From: Mycolicibacterium llatzerense
GTDB taxonomy: Bacteria; Actinomycetota; Actinomycetes; Mycobacteriales; Mycobacteriaceae
NCBI RefSeq assembly: GCF_000878195.1
Contig: NZ_JXST01000016.1
Span: 62,001-126,000 of the forward strand
Reading direction: 5' to 3'
DNA length: 64,000 nucleotides
The translations under genes were made by a program, and so were the position numbers. Shown here one piece after another: positions 34,398-45,351 of the stretch. The notes below the pieces were generated by a model that saw nothing but the letters and a program-made list of their open reading frames with translations, ran no database searches and had not been told where the DNA came from. The first letter of the stretch is position 1, and the number at the start of each line of letters is the position of its first letter.

Positions 34398-35136
34398 CAG
34401 CTACACCGACGACGAACAGCAATTGCTCGATCTGGCCTATGTGTACGCACTCGATGCGGTGTCCGAAGCCGAACGCTCGGATATCGCGGGTCGCCTCGGT
34501 GCGGTCGCGCCACACACCGCACAGGAATTCGCCCGGATCGTCGGCGACGCTCAGGAGACCATGGCACTGGTCACCGCCGGCGACGCCCTGCCGCCATCCC
34601 CCGAGCTGCGCACGCGCATCCTGGAGGCGATCGGTATCCGGTCGGCAGACGGCGGTTCAGATGAACTGGCGCTCAGGCGCATTCGACAACGGCGGCTGAT
34701 CCTGCGGGTGGTGGCAGCCGCCGCCGCGGTCTGCGCGATCGTCATCGGCACGACGGTGGTAGCCGAGCGGTTCGCGAATCACCCGGCGCAGCAGACGGTT
34801 TCGCAGGTGCTGGCCAACCCCGACATCCGCACGTTCTCCGCTGCGGTCGCCGGCGGCACCATCACGCTCAGCGCCTCACAACAGGCGAACGCCGTCGTCG
34901 TGGCCATGTCCAATGTGCCTGCGCCACCGGCAGGTCACGTCTATCAGATGTGGTTCATCCCGGCGTCCGGAGCACCGCGGTCCGCCGGCACCATGAGCGC
35001 GGACACCATGCCGCCGCCCGGCGGCGAGGTGATACCGGCGCTGAACTCGGCCGCCAAGGTGGCCGTGACCGTCGAGCCCGGAACGGGTTCTAGCCAACCG
35101 ACGAGCACACCCGTGGTCGTCGTCTCGCTGACCTGA
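34390..35136 (+). CDS. rskA: Anti-sigma-K factor RskA
   Basis: A 248-residue single-pass membrane anti-sigma factor. The N-terminal cytoplasmic domain (LLDLAYVYALDAVSEAERSDIAGRL, EFARIVGDAQETMAL) binds SigK; one membrane helix lies at about residues 104-125 (LILRVVAAAAAVCAIVIGTTVV); the extracytoplasmic RskA_C domain includes VYQMWFIPASGAPRSAGTM and AVTVEPGTGSSQPTSTPVVVVSL. In M. tuberculosis RskA is released by regulated proteolysis. It overlaps sigK by 8 bases. Confidence 0.92.
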   Translation: MPDSYTDDEQQLLDLAYVYALDAVSEAERSDIAGRLGAVAPHTAQEFARIVGDAQETMALVTAGDALPPSPELRTRILEAIGIRSADGGSDELALRRIRQRRLILRVVAAAAAVCAIVIGTTVVAERFANHPAQQTVSQVLANPDIRTFSAAVAGGTITLSASQQANAVVVAMSNVPAPPAGHVYQMWFIPASGAPRSAGTMSADTMPPPGGEVIPALNSAAKVAVTVEPGTGSSQPTSTPVVVVSLT

Positions 35137-35138
35137 TC

Positions 35139-36089
35139 ATGACCGCCGAAGGATTGTTCGACCAGCTGCTGGACCGTACCGTGGTGCTCGGGTATTCACG
35201 TGTGGGTTTGGCCGTGCGGCAACGGTTCTGGCCCGCGTCCGGCCTGCCGTCAGACGCGCTCTCCGGCCGCACGGTGATGGTCACCGGCGCGAATTCGGGC
35301 ATCGGCAAAGCCATTTCCACCCAACTAGCGGGGCTCGGCGCGACAGTGTTGATGACGGTGCGCGACCGGGCCCGTGGGGAGGCCGCGCGCCGCGACGTGC
35401 TCGCCGACGTGCCGGACGCCGACATCGTGGTCGAGGTGTGCGACGTATCGCACCTGGCCGCGGTCCGCACGTTCGCAGGCGACCTGTTGCGCCGGCGTCC
35501 ACGCCTGGACACGGTGATCCACAACGCCGGGGTGATGCCGGAACACCGGACCGAAAGCGCTGAAGGGCATGAGCTTTCGTTGGCCACCCATGTGCTGGGT
35601 CCGGTGTTGCTGACCGAACTCCTGCTGCCCGCGCTGGCCGCGGCGCCAGACCCACGCGCCGTGCTCATGTCCTCCGGCGGCATGTACACCCAGCCGCTTC
35701 CGGTCGACGACATCGAGTACCGGCAGGGGCGCTACCGCGGCGCGACGGCCTATGCCCGCAGTAAGCGCATCCAGGTCGCGTTGACTCCACTGTTGGCGCA
35801 GCGCTGGTCCGGCGTGATGCTGGCCGCCATGCATCCCGGCTGGGCGGACACACCCGGCGTGGCTCAGTCGCTGCCCGGATTCCGTCGGCTGACGCGGCCG
35901 ATCCTGCGTAGCTCCGAGGAGGCCGCCGACACCGCGGTCTGGTTGACCGCGACCAAACCCACTCCAGTTTCCGGACAGTTCTGGCACGACCGCCGGATCC
36001 GTCCCACGCATTATCTGCCCACCACGCACCACGCCGATGCGGAGCTGGACGAGGTGTGGCGGTACTGCACCGCCGCCGTGGACTTGTGA
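35139..36089 (+). CDS. Short-chain dehydrogenase/reductase
   Basis: A 316-residue classical SDR. The cofactor site TVMVTGANSGIGKAIS, the structural NAG in VIHNAGVMPEH and the active-site pair with serine in VLMSSGGMY and YARSK are all present. Similar SDRs accompany sigK operons in several mycobacteria; substrates are probably lipids or alcohols. It begins two bases after the rskA stop and is most likely the last gene of the SigK-controlled transcript. It is convergent with the SRPBCC gene at 36110, with 20 bases between the stops. Confidence 0.85.
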   Translation: MTAEGLFDQLLDRTVVLGYSRVGLAVRQRFWPASGLPSDALSGRTVMVTGANSGIGKAISTQLAGLGATVLMTVRDRARGEAARRDVLADVPDADIVVEVCDVSHLAAVRTFAGDLLRRRPRLDTVIHNAGVMPEHRTESAEGHELSLATHVLGPVLLTELLLPALAAAPDPRAVLMSSGGMYTQPLPVDDIEYRQGRYRGATAYARSKRIQVALTPLLAQRWSGVMLAAMHPGWADTPGVAQSLPGFRRLTRPILRSSEEAADTAVWLTATKPTPVSGQFWHDRRIRPTHYLPTTHHADAELDEVWRYCTAAVDL

Positions 36090-36109
36090 CGACTTCGGCT
36101 GTCGCGGAA

Positions 36110-36541
36110 TCAGATTCGCGCCAATTCGCGGCGAAGGCCACGCGCCCCGTCGTCGAGTAGGCGCGCCACCGCCAGTTGGAGCAGCGGTTCGAGCCACCGC
36201 AGCCAACCCTGAAAGGCAAATCTGACCCGGTAGGTGATGCGGGTCCCGTCGGCATGTGGACTCACCGTGATGGTGTCACGAGCGATCAGGTACCGGTTGA
36301 CCCCGCGCAGTTCGATCGACCGCCCCGGCGTCATGCTGGTCACCTCGTAAGTGATGTCCGACGTGCGGCCGGCGAAGCGCGACGTATTGACGTAGCGCGT
36401 GCCCACCCCGCCGTCGCCGGCAATGCGTTCAGTGCGCACGGTCGCGGGGTCCCACTGCTGCGTGGTGGTGAAGTCGGCGAGGTAGGCGAACACGGCGTCC
36501 GCCCGCCCATCCACGACCAACTGTCGCTGTGCGTCGATCAT
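36110..36541 (-). CDS. SRPBCC (polyketide cyclase/START-like) protein
   Basis: A 143-residue protein with the SRPBCC lipid-binding fold: VVDGRADAVFAYLADFTTTQQWDPATVRTE, RYVNTSRFAGRTSDITYEVT, and a C-terminal amphipathic helix LEPLLQLAVARLLDDGARGLRRELA. The start is ATG 36541 (MIDAQRQLVVDG) behind GAGGGCGAG; the frame open upstream is inside the neighbouring gene. It is 10 bases downstream of the TIGR01777 protein gene, which itself has an N-terminal SRPBCC domain. Function is not established; binding or dehydrating a hydrophobic ligand is usual for the fold. Confidence 0.8.
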   Translation of the reverse strand: MIDAQRQLVVDGRADAVFAYLADFTTTQQWDPATVRTERIAGDGGVGTRYVNTSRFAGRTSDITYEVTSMTPGRSIELRGVNRYLIARDTITVSPHADGTRITYRVRFAFQGWLRWLEPLLQLAVARLLDDGARGLRRELARI

Positions 36542-36551
36542 CGGCTCGCCC

Positions 36552-37916
36552 TCACGAGGTCTCCTCGAGATGACCCAGCTGGTGGCGCAGGCACTGCTCC
36601 AGCGCGGGACGCCGGAATCGATGTCCCGCCGCGATGAGCCGGGCGGGGACCACTCGCTGGCTCGCCAAGGCCAGCTCGCGAGCACCCTGTGCCCCCAGGA
36701 GCAGCCCCGGCCCCATCGCGGGCACCGGCAGCACAGCCGGGCGGTGCAGTACCCCGGCCAGTGACCGGGTGTAGTCGACGTTGCGGACCGGTTGTGGCGC
36801 AACCGCATTCACCGGGCCGGACAACCCGGCATCGACCAGAGCCCGGTGGTACACATCGATCAGGTCGTCGATGTCGATCCAGGACAGCCACTGGCTGCCG
36901 TCGCCCAAGCGCCCGCCCAGACCGGCGGCGAACAACGGCCGCATCAGCTGCAACGTGCCTCCTCGTGGCGTCTGCACGATCCCGGTGCGAACGTTGACCA
37001 CGCGCAGTCCGGCAGCGGCTGCCGGTGCCGTCGCCGCTTCCCACTCGGCGACCACCTCGGCCAGGAATCCGTCGCCCGGTGGCGCCGATTCGTCGAGTTC
37101 CTCGTCGGCCCGGTCGTGTCCGTACCAGCCGATGGCCGACGCGCTGACGAAGACCGCCGGCCCGTCCGTCGCTCGTGCGGCGCATTCGGCCAGCCGCCGG
37201 GTCGGCTCAATTCTGCTGTCGCGCACCTTGTTCTTGTGCGCGTCGGTGAACCGCCCGGCGATCGAGGCGCCCGCCAGGTGCACCACGGCGTCGATGCCGT
37301 CGAGCAGATCTTCGGCGGGCGATTCGGGATTCCAGCGGCGTTCGGTGTCGTCGCGCGGTTCGTGGCGCACTAGCCTGATCACCCGGTGGCCACCGGTGGA
37401 CAGGAAGGCGGTCAGCGCGCTGCCGATCAATCCCGACGCCCCGGTCACCGCCACCGACCCGGGTGGCTCACCGTGCTCACGCGCCCATCGGTGGGCGGCC
37501 AGATCGTCGCTCAGCTGGCGATGCCGGTAGCGGAACGTCGGCCGCAGCAGCGCACCGGGCACCGGCGTATCGACGCGGTCGGTGACTCGGGTACGCCCGT
37601 CGTCGAGCGCGTCGAAACAGTGCTCGTGCCGCCAATGGCCGATCAGACCGGTTGGCAGCGAACGCAATCCGCCCTGGCCGAGTTCGTCGACGAATCTGGC
37701 CGGCGGGGCGTAGTGATCAGGATTGTGTTGCGCGCTCCAGCGCAGGCCCCCGGGCAGGCCCAGCACCGCGCGCCCGTCGGCCAGCGATGTCGCTTCCGAG
37801 ACGACACTCATCGGCTGCCACGGCGGCAGCATCCGGTGGATGGCACCGGGCCGGGCATGCCAGGCGAACACGTCGTCGCGGCGCGCGTCGACAACACTGC
37901 TGTACTCGATCCCCAT
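36552..37916 (-). CDS. SRPBCC-epimerase fusion, TIGR01777 family (Rv2216-like)
   Basis: A 454-residue two-domain protein. Residues 1-145 form an SRPBCC domain (SSVVDARRDDVFAWHARPGAIHRMLPPW). Residues 152-454 form an extended-SDR domain of the TIGR01777 (SulA/YfcH-like) group with SVAVTGASGLIGSALTAFLSTGGHRVIRLVR, VHLAGASIAGRFTDAHKNKVRDSRIEPTR, FVSASAIGWYG and the C-terminal DUF1731 part. The reaction is unknown. ATG 37916 is preceded by GGAGG. It forms a pair with the SRPBCC gene downstream, and is close to but probably separate from the sugar genes at 38791-41107. Confidence 0.88.
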   Translation of the reverse strand: MGIEYSSVVDARRDDVFAWHARPGAIHRMLPPWQPMSVVSEATSLADGRAVLGLPGGLRWSAQHNPDHYAPPARFVDELGQGGLRSLPTGLIGHWRHEHCFDALDDGRTRVTDRVDTPVPGALLRPTFRYRHRQLSDDLAAHRWAREHGEPPGSVAVTGASGLIGSALTAFLSTGGHRVIRLVRHEPRDDTERRWNPESPAEDLLDGIDAVVHLAGASIAGRFTDAHKNKVRDSRIEPTRRLAECAARATDGPAVFVSASAIGWYGHDRADEELDESAPPGDGFLAEVVAEWEAATAPAAAAGLRVVNVRTGIVQTPRGGTLQLMRPLFAAGLGGRLGDGSQWLSWIDIDDLIDVYHRALVDAGLSGPVNAVAPQPVRNVDYTRSLAGVLHRPAVLPVPAMGPGLLLGAQGARELALASQRVVPARLIAAGHRFRRPALEQCLRHQLGHLEETS

Positions 37917-38013
37917 GAAACCTCCGAGTCGATTCGGCCTCAGGTGAGATTCGGAGCCACCCGGCCGGCGGATGGGTCCGGAATACCCACGAGGAGATTT
38001 CAGAAACGGTGAA

Positions 38014-38772
38014 TCAGCTCACCGGCTTATAGCTGAACGACACCTTGCCGTCGGCGACGTCGGTGACCTTGAGGGTGTAGTCGCGGCTCTGCCCGCCGAC
38101 GACCGCGGTGCACTTCTGGGTCGCCCCGACCTTGCTGTCCACATCCCCGGCGCACTTGACGGTGCCCGCACTCTGGCCCAGCTGCGCTGCGAGGGAACTC
38201 TCCGCAACCGACTTCTCCAACACGGGCGTCAGGCCGTAATTCATTGCAAGCCCGGATACTTCGCTCACGATGGCGGTGCGCCGGCTGGTGAAACCGTCAT
38301 CGGTGATGTCGCACAAGGCCACCGCCCCCTGCTTGCCCTCGAGCCCCGACAGGCACACCACGGCATCGGGTGCGGACTTGCGCGCCCGGGTCACCATGTC
38401 GGCCACCGCCGCCTCCAACTGCGGCTTGGAGACGGCCGGGGTCATCGAATAACTGACCTTGCCGCCGTCGACTCCCGACACCGTGATGGTCGGCTGAATC
38501 CCGTAGGCCGGCGACATCGTGACATCGCAGCGCGTGCTCTGCCCGACGCGGGCGATGAGGCCGCGCTCGCAGATCACCGCCTGGGGCGGCTGGCTGGTGA
38601 AGGCGTCGTGGATCGCCCGCTCCAGTGACGCCTTGTCCACCATCGGCAACTGTGCCGACGGCTTGGCCTGGGTGGCTTCCTGGTCCGGGCGGGTCAGGCT
38701 GTAGACCAGCGCCGCCAGCCCGGTGAGGAGCAGCCCAGCGATGACGACCAGTGCCAAGATGCGCGCCCTCAT
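38014..38772 (-). CDS. Membrane-anchored protein with three DUF4333 repeats
   Basis: A 252-residue protein with an N-terminal membrane anchor (ILALVVIAGLLLTGLAALVYSL) and an extracytoplasmic part built of three DUF4333-like modules, each with a pair of cysteines: VICERGLIARVGQSTRCDVT, VVCLSGLEGKQGAVALCDIT, and VKCAGDVDSKVGATQKCTAV. Mycobacterial DUF4333 proteins usually have one module; three in tandem is unusual. No function is known. It lies 18 bases downstream of the epimerase gene's stop, on the same strand, so it may share its transcript. Confidence 0.82.
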   Translation of the reverse strand: MRARILALVVIAGLLLTGLAALVYSLTRPDQEATQAKPSAQLPMVDKASLERAIHDAFTSQPPQAVICERGLIARVGQSTRCDVTMSPAYGIQPTITVSGVDGGKVSYSMTPAVSKPQLEAAVADMVTRARKSAPDAVVCLSGLEGKQGAVALCDITDDGFTSRRTAIVSEVSGLAMNYGLTPVLEKSVAESSLAAQLGQSAGTVKCAGDVDSKVGATQKCTAVVGGQSRDYTLKVTDVADGKVSFSYKPVS

Positions 38773-38790
38773 GCCGCCATTCTGCCTGGG

Positions 38791-39771
38791 CTACATCAAG
38801 TCATTTGCGGGCACGTCATTTCGGTGCTCGCGGTACCACGCGACCGTGCGCGCCAGACCGTCGTCCAGGGCCACCTGCGGCGACCAGCCCAGCGCCCGCA
38901 TCTTCGAGATGTCCGGGCACCGGCGCGGTGTGCCACCGGCCTGCAATTCGCCGGGCTTGATCTCGAGCTCGACCCCGACGGCCCGGCCGATCCGGGTCGC
39001 CAGCTCCCGAACGCTGAGTTCCTCGTCGCTGCCGATGTGGTAAACCTCGCGGTGCCCGCCCTTTTCGTACATCGTCAAGATGCCTTGGACGATGTCGTCG
39101 ACGTAGCAGAACGAGCGTGTCTCGCTGCCGTCACCCTGGATCGGGAACGCCGGGTCGCCGGCCTCCTGGCAGCCCAGCGCCCGCAGGATGAACTGCGGCT
39201 CGACGTGCTTCCACCCCATGTTGGGCCCAAACACGTTGTGCGGCCGGAAGACCTGCACCTGCCGGTAGTGGTCCTGCCCGTAGTTGAAGGCGATCAGCTC
39301 GCTGACGATCTTGCCGCCGCCGTAGGAGTACCGGGGATTGAGGCTGTCGGGCAGCATCAGCGGGATGGTCTCGGGCGTCGGGATGATCGCGGGTGTCTGG
39401 TAGACCTCGGCGGTCGAGGCGACGATGAGGTCCGGCACCCCCGCGGCGCGTCCGGCATTGGTCACCGCGAGCGCGCCGCGCAGGCCGACGTCGAGCACCA
39501 GTTCCGGTTGCTTGTAGAAGTTCTCGGTGCCGTTGATGGCGGCCAGGTGCATGACGACCTCGGCGCCGGCGAACGCCTTCTCCAGCGCGTCCTGATCGCG
39601 GACGTCGCACGTGAAAAGCTCGACGTCCGAGGCGACTTCGGCGAATCGGCTGGCATCGCCGCGGACCATGGAGTCCACCACCGCGACCTGCCAGCCGTCT
39701 CGGACCAGTCGCTTGACCAGGTAGGCACCGATGAATCCGCCACCACCGGTGACCACGACCCGCTTAGACAC
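38791..39771 (-). CDS. NAD-dependent nucleotide-sugar epimerase/dehydratase
   Basis: A 326-residue extended SDR. The N-terminal [23 protein letters not shown] binds NAD, and the catalytic residues are the serine region VASTAEVYQ and the YxxxK of YSYGGGK. The C-terminal substrate part has [25 protein letters not shown] and [15 protein letters not shown], the pattern of UDP-glucose 4-epimerase and GDP/UDP-sugar dehydratase relatives. It probably produces an activated sugar for glycan synthesis together with the dehydrogenase, whose stop it overlaps by 8 bases (GTG start at 39771). Exact substrate unknown. Confidence 0.88.
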   Translation of the reverse strand: MSKRVVVTGGGGFIGAYLVKRLVRDGWQVAVVDSMVRGDASRFAEVASDVELFTCDVRDQDALEKAFAGAEVVMHLAAINGTENFYKQPELVLDVGLRGALAVTNAGRAAGVPDLIVASTAEVYQTPAIIPTPETIPLMLPDSLNPRYSYGGGKIVSELIAFNYGQDHYRQVQVFRPHNVFGPNMGWKHVEPQFILRALGCQEAGDPAFPIQGDGSETRSFCYVDDIVQGILTMYEKGGHREVYHIGSDEELSVRELATRIGRAVGVELEIKPGELQAGGTPRRCPDISKMRALGWSPQVALDDGLARTVAWYREHRNDVPANDLM

Positions 39772-41107
39772 GCTCGACGACCTTTCCGCTGCGACCCACG
39801 GCGAAGTAGCTGTCGCCCAGTTCCGTGGACGGCAGGTGGCTGTAGTGGTTCCAGTAGTCGAAGACGAAACCGTCGGGGCTGATGAACTCGCTGATGGTGC
39901 GCGGCGAGATGGTGCCCAGCGACGGGTGGTTGTTGCCGAGGACGACGACGTCCGCGCCGCTCACCGCGTCACCGAACCGTTTGTAGATCGTGTGCCCCGG
40001 GAACGCTTCGGCCAGCACGTCATTCGGCGTGACGGGGTCGTAGACCCCGATCTCGGCATCCGGGTGCGCAGCCTTCAACTCGCCAAGCACCTTGATGGAC
40101 ATCGACCCGCGCAGGTCGCTGGTCTCGGGCTGGCCCTTGAACGCCATGCCCAGCAGGTTGATCTTCAGCGGCCCTTCGGCGCCCAGCTTCCGGCGCGCGA
40201 TCTCGCTGCTGATGAAGCGCACCGTCTCGGCGGGCTGGCGCTCGTTGACCAGGCGCCCGGCTGCGGTGATGTCCAGCGTGACGCCGCGTTCGCGCACGCT
40301 CTCCATCAGGATGTGCGGGTCCTTCTCCAAGCACGGCCCGCCGACCAGACCCGGCAACGGGATATTGGTGCGGTTGTATCCGAGCTTGCCCGCCGAGATC
40401 ACCTCATAGGCGCTGACGCCGAATGCATCGCAGATCCGGGCGACTTCGTTGGCGAACGCGAACTGCACATCGCGGAACGTGTTGCTCACCAGCTTGATGA
40501 TCTCGGCGGTCTCGATATCGGAGACCAGCACGATCGAGCTGGTGAGCTTGCGGAACACCGCGGCGGCACGGTCGGCGACCGCCGGGTCGTCGGCGCCGAC
40601 GATCTGCGGCAGCTCACGCAGTTCCTGCAGCGCCTTGCCCTCCAGGGTGCGCTCGGGGCACATCGCGATGTCGAAGCTCTTGCCGCTGGCGGCCAGCTGC
40701 GGCGCCACCACGTCGCGGGTGGTGCCGACCTTGACCGTCGACCGCAGGATGACGAGCGCGCCGTCCTGCATGTTGCCGGCGATGTCGCGGGCCGCCGCCT
40801 CGATCATGTCGACACGGGCCACGCCGTCCGCCGACAACGGGGTGCCGACGGTGATGATGTACGTGTCGCACGAGAAGCTGTCGTCAAATGCGGTGACGGC
40901 CTTCAGTTTCCCGAATCGGGTGACGCCCTCGAGGGCGTCGGGCAGGCCGGTCTCGGTGAAATGCGGCAAACCCTGATTGGTCATTTCGACCAATTCCTGA
41001 CGGGTCTCGATTCCGATTACGGAGTTTCCGGCTTCCGCGAGCACGGTGGCCAGCGTCAGCCCCACATAGCCCAGGCCGATGATTCCGACGTCGTATTTCT
41101 CTGGCAA
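39764..41107 (-). CDS. Nucleotide-sugar dehydrogenase (UDP-ManNAc/UDP-Glc dehydrogenase type)
   Basis: A 447-residue NAD-dependent enzyme oxidising a nucleotide sugar to its uronic acid. The NAD-binding domain starts [29 protein letters not shown]; the catalytic cysteine is Cys259 in [10 protein letters not shown]; the C-terminal UDP-binding domain contains [20 protein letters not shown]. The sequence resembles the WecC/TuaD superfamily; the substrate cannot be fixed. The start is a TTG at 41107 with GGAGGGATTGAGGA upstream. It heads a two-gene operon with the epimerase and is probably a precursor supplier for an acidic polysaccharide, perhaps that of the 5.5-27.7 kb locus. Confidence 0.9.
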   Translation of the reverse strand: MPEKYDVGIIGLGYVGLTLATVLAEAGNSVIGIETRQELVEMTNQGLPHFTETGLPDALEGVTRFGKLKAVTAFDDSFSCDTYIITVGTPLSADGVARVDMIEAAARDIAGNMQDGALVILRSTVKVGTTRDVVAPQLAASGKSFDIAMCPERTLEGKALQELRELPQIVGADDPAVADRAAAVFRKLTSSIVLVSDIETAEIIKLVSNTFRDVQFAFANEVARICDAFGVSAYEVISAGKLGYNRTNIPLPGLVGGPCLEKDPHILMESVRERGVTLDITAAGRLVNERQPAETVRFISSEIARRKLGAEGPLKINLLGMAFKGQPETSDLRGSMSIKVLGELKAAHPDAEIGVYDPVTPNDVLAEAFPGHTIYKRFGDAVSGADVVVLGNNHPSLGTISPRTISEFISPDGFVFDYWNHYSHLPSTELGDSYFAVGRSGKVVERV

Positions 41108-41218
41108 ATCCTCAATCCCTCCAGTCAGCCCTGTGGGAGACGGCTGTTTTCATACCGCAGCGGCTCTCGCGCAAACAAGTTTCGACCTTACGGGTCTGCG
41201 GCGCATTTCGGGCCTAGG

Positions 41219-41224
41219 TACGCT
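41219..41224 (+). promoter_or_regulatory. Leaderless -10 element of sseA
   Basis: TACGCT matches TANNNT and is followed by exactly six bases and the GTG start of sseA at 41231. There is no Shine-Dalgarno sequence between them, so transcription probably begins at the start codon. No convincing -35 element is visible. Confidence 0.45.
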
Positions 41225-41230
41225 CACAGT

Positions 41231-42127
41231 GTGCCGCTGCCCGCAGACCCGCATCCCGCTTTCTCCACCTATGCGCATCCCGATCGCCTGGTGACCGCCG
41301 ACTGGCTGTCAGGCAACATCGGACGCGCCGGTTTGGTCATCGTCGAATCCGACGAAGACGTCCTGCTGTACGACACCGGCCACATCCCCGGTGCGGTGAA
41401 GATCGACTGGCATACCGACCTCAATGACCCGCATGTCCGCGATTACATCAACGGCGCGCAGTTCGCCGCGCTGATGGATCGCAAGGGCATCAGCCGGGAC
41501 GACACCGTGGTGATCTACGGCGACAAGAGCAACTGGTGGGCGGCCTACGCGCTGTGGGTGTTCACCCTCTTCGGGCACCCCGATGTCCGCCTGCTCGACG
41601 GTGGCCGGGATCTGTGGATCACCAACGGCCGGGACACCACCTTGGACGTCCCGAGCAAGCAGACCACGGGTTACCCGGTGGTCGAGCGCAACGACGCTCC
41701 GATCCGCGCCTTCAAGAATGACGTCCTCGCCATCCTCGGCAAAGAGCCGCTGATCGACGTCCGGTCGCCGCAGGAGTACACCGGCGAGCGCACCCACATG
41801 CCCGACTACCCGGAGGAGGGTGCGCTGCGCGGCGGCCACATCCCCACCGCGCGGTCCATCCCGTGGGCAAAGGCCGTCGACGACAGTGGCCGCTTCCGCA
41901 GCCGCGCCGAACTCGACGACCTGTATGGCTTCATCTCCCCCGACGACAAGGCCGTCGCCTACTGCCGCATCGGCGAGCGCTCCAGCCACACCTGGTTCGT
42001 GCTGACGCATCTGATCGGCCTGCCTGCCGTCCGCAACTACGACGGTTCGTGGACCGAATGGGGCAACGCGGTGCGGGTGCCGGTGGCTGTTGGCGAGGAA
42101 CCGGGGCCGGCTCCGGGCCCGGCATGA
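41231..42127 (+). CDS. sseA: Thiosulfate sulfurtransferase SseA (double rhodanese)
   Basis: A 298-residue sulfurtransferase with two rhodanese domains: the first (residues about 20-130) is catalytically inactive in type, and the second (about 165-285) has the active-site cysteine 245 in [12 protein letters not shown]. Conserved blocks include [41 protein letters not shown] and [24 protein letters not shown], closely matching M. tuberculosis SseA (Rv3283), which works with MoeZ/SodA-linked sulfur handling. GTG 41231 gives the same N-terminus (MPLPADP) as that protein. The frame remains open for 500 codons upstream but this is the shadow of the dehydrogenase and epimerase genes. Coupled to the SufE-like gene by ATGA. 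Confidence 0.95.
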   Translation: MPLPADPHPAFSTYAHPDRLVTADWLSGNIGRAGLVIVESDEDVLLYDTGHIPGAVKIDWHTDLNDPHVRDYINGAQFAALMDRKGISRDDTVVIYGDKSNWWAAYALWVFTLFGHPDVRLLDGGRDLWITNGRDTTLDVPSKQTTGYPVVERNDAPIRAFKNDVLAILGKEPLIDVRSPQEYTGERTHMPDYPEEGALRGGHIPTARSIPWAKAVDDSGRFRSRAELDDLYGFISPDDKAVAYCRIGERSSHTWFVLTHLIGLPAVRNYDGSWTEWGNAVRVPVAVGEEPGPAPGPA

Positions 42128-42540
42128 CCGTGCCCGCGGCCCTGGCCGAGGTGGTGTCGGATTTCGCCGACGTCCAGGGACAGGACAAGCTGGCGCTGCT
42201 GCTGGAGTTCGCAAACGAACTCCCGCCGCTGCCGTCGTCGCTCGAAGAAGCCTCGATGGAGCCGGTGCCGGAGTGCCAGTCGCCGTTGTTCCTGCATGTC
42301 GATGCGCAGGACCCCGAGCACGTGCGGCTGTACTTCAGCGCACCGGCCGAAGCGCCGACGACGCGGGGTTTCGCGGCCATCCTCGCGGCCGGCCTGGACG
42401 GTCTGCCGGCGTCCGACATCTTGGCGGTGCCCGACGATTTCTACGCCGATCTGGGGCTGGCCAAGCTGATCAGCCCGCTGCGCCTGCGGGGTATGTCAGC
42501 GATGCTGACGCGCATCAAGCGCCGCCTGCGCGACGCCTGA
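42124..42540 (+). CDS. SufE-like sulfur acceptor protein
   Basis: A 138-residue SufE/CsdE-family protein (Rv3284 counterpart) that would accept persulfide sulfur from a cysteine desulfurase or a sulfurtransferase. The persulfide-carrying cysteine is Cys51 in [13 protein letters not shown]; other family features are [13 protein letters not shown] and [25 protein letters not shown]. It overlaps sseA by four bases, so the two are translated together. Convergent with the acetyltransferase at 42553. Confidence 0.9.
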   Translation: MTVPAALAEVVSDFADVQGQDKLALLLEFANELPPLPSSLEEASMEPVPECQSPLFLHVDAQDPEHVRLYFSAPAEAPTTRGFAAILAAGLDGLPASDILAVPDDFYADLGLAKLISPLRLRGMSAMLTRIKRRLRDA

Positions 42541-42552
42541 CCCGGCTACGGC

Positions 42553-43284
42553 TCAGAAGAACGGCAGCTTGAACTTGCCGCTGTAGTGCAGCGCGTCCGG
42601 GTTGCGCTGCCCGATGATCTTGCCGGGCACGCCGCCGACGATGCCGAACGGCGGCACCTCCTTGTTCACCACAGTGTGTGCGGCGACGACGGCGCCGCGG
42701 CCGAGCAGGCACGGCAGGATCATGGCGCGGGTCGCGATCCACACGTGGTCGTCGATCACGATGGGGTCCGGCGGGTTGGGTGCCGGCACGAAGTTCGGGT
42801 GATTGATGTCGTGCCCGCCGGCGATGATGTGCGTGTCGCTGGCGATGACGACGTCGTTGCCGATCGCGATGCCCGCGCGCGCGTCCAGCAGGCAGCGGAA
42901 GCCGATCGAGACCCGGTCACCGATCACCAGGTAGGGAATCGACCAGACGCTGGTGCCACGGTTGATCGCGGTGCCCTTGCCGATCTTGGCCCCGAACAGC
43001 CGGAGATAGCCCAGCCGGATGAAGTGGAACGGGATGTGCGTGACGACCGAGCTGTAGAACAGGGCCGCGTAGGTGTCCCGGATGCGGTGCCACAGGGTCT
43101 CGCCCGGCAGCTCGTGTTTGAGGATGTTGCCGTCCTCGTCGGTCACCCACTGCATCTTCGGTGGGATGCGGACGTTCGGGTTGACCGCTCTTTTACGTGC
43201 GATCAATTCCGGGTCTGATGCCTGCGGCTCGACGAACAACGGTGTCCCCTTACTCGCGGATCCCTGGCGGGACCGGTGCCGCAT
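42553..43284 (-). CDS. Hexapeptide-repeat O-acetyltransferase, second copy
   Basis: A 243-residue left-handed beta-helix acetyltransferase homologous throughout to the one at 23566-24282. Shared features are the charged N-terminal segment, THIPFHFIRLGYLRLFGAKIGKGT, SIGFRCLLDARAG, ASDTHIIAGGHDINHPNF, IDDHVWIATRAMILPCLLGRGAVVAAHTVV and the ending GGVPGKIIGQRNPDALHYSGKFKLPFF. It sits alone between sseA-sufE and accA3, far from the main polysaccharide locus but near the sugar dehydrogenase and epimerase genes, and likely modifies a glycan. ATG 43284 is the start; its promoter would share the region with accA3. Confidence 0.87.
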   Translation of the reverse strand: MRHRSRQGSASKGTPLFVEPQASDPELIARKRAVNPNVRIPPKMQWVTDEDGNILKHELPGETLWHRIRDTYAALFYSSVVTHIPFHFIRLGYLRLFGAKIGKGTAINRGTSVWSIPYLVIGDRVSIGFRCLLDARAGIAIGNDVVIASDTHIIAGGHDINHPNFVPAPNPPDPIVIDDHVWIATRAMILPCLLGRGAVVAAHTVVNKEVPPFGIVGGVPGKIIGQRNPDALHYSGKFKLPFF

Positions 43285-43327
43285 CAGTATTGCTCAAGCC
43301 GTCGGACACGGCAGAAAGTGCCGGTGA

Positions 43328-45265
<1,938 letters not shown>

Positions 45266-45275
45266 TTCTTTCTTT

Positions 45276-45347
45276 CCGCCGAGCGGCCAGTTATCGCACG
45301 CTTTTCCCTGAAATCCGTGCCATAGCTGGCCACTCGGCGGACTTTTT
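45276..45347 (+). terminator. Strong rho-independent terminator after accA3
   Basis: The 15-base arms at 45276-45290 and 45326-45340 (beginning CCGCCGAG and ending CTCGGCGG) pair with a single mismatch, with an inner GCACG/CGTGC stem (45296-45300 and 45316-45320), and are followed by ACTTTTTTCTT. This is an unusually long hairpin for mycobacteria. It ends only five bases before the ATG of the next gene. Confidence 0.85.
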
Positions 45348-45351
45348 TCTT

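Noticed and set aside
39731..41230. Long plus-strand open frame continuing upstream of sseA for about 500 codons
   Set aside because: It is antisense to the nucleotide-sugar dehydrogenase and epimerase genes, has low-complexity composition, and the known SseA N-terminus begins at GTG 41231.
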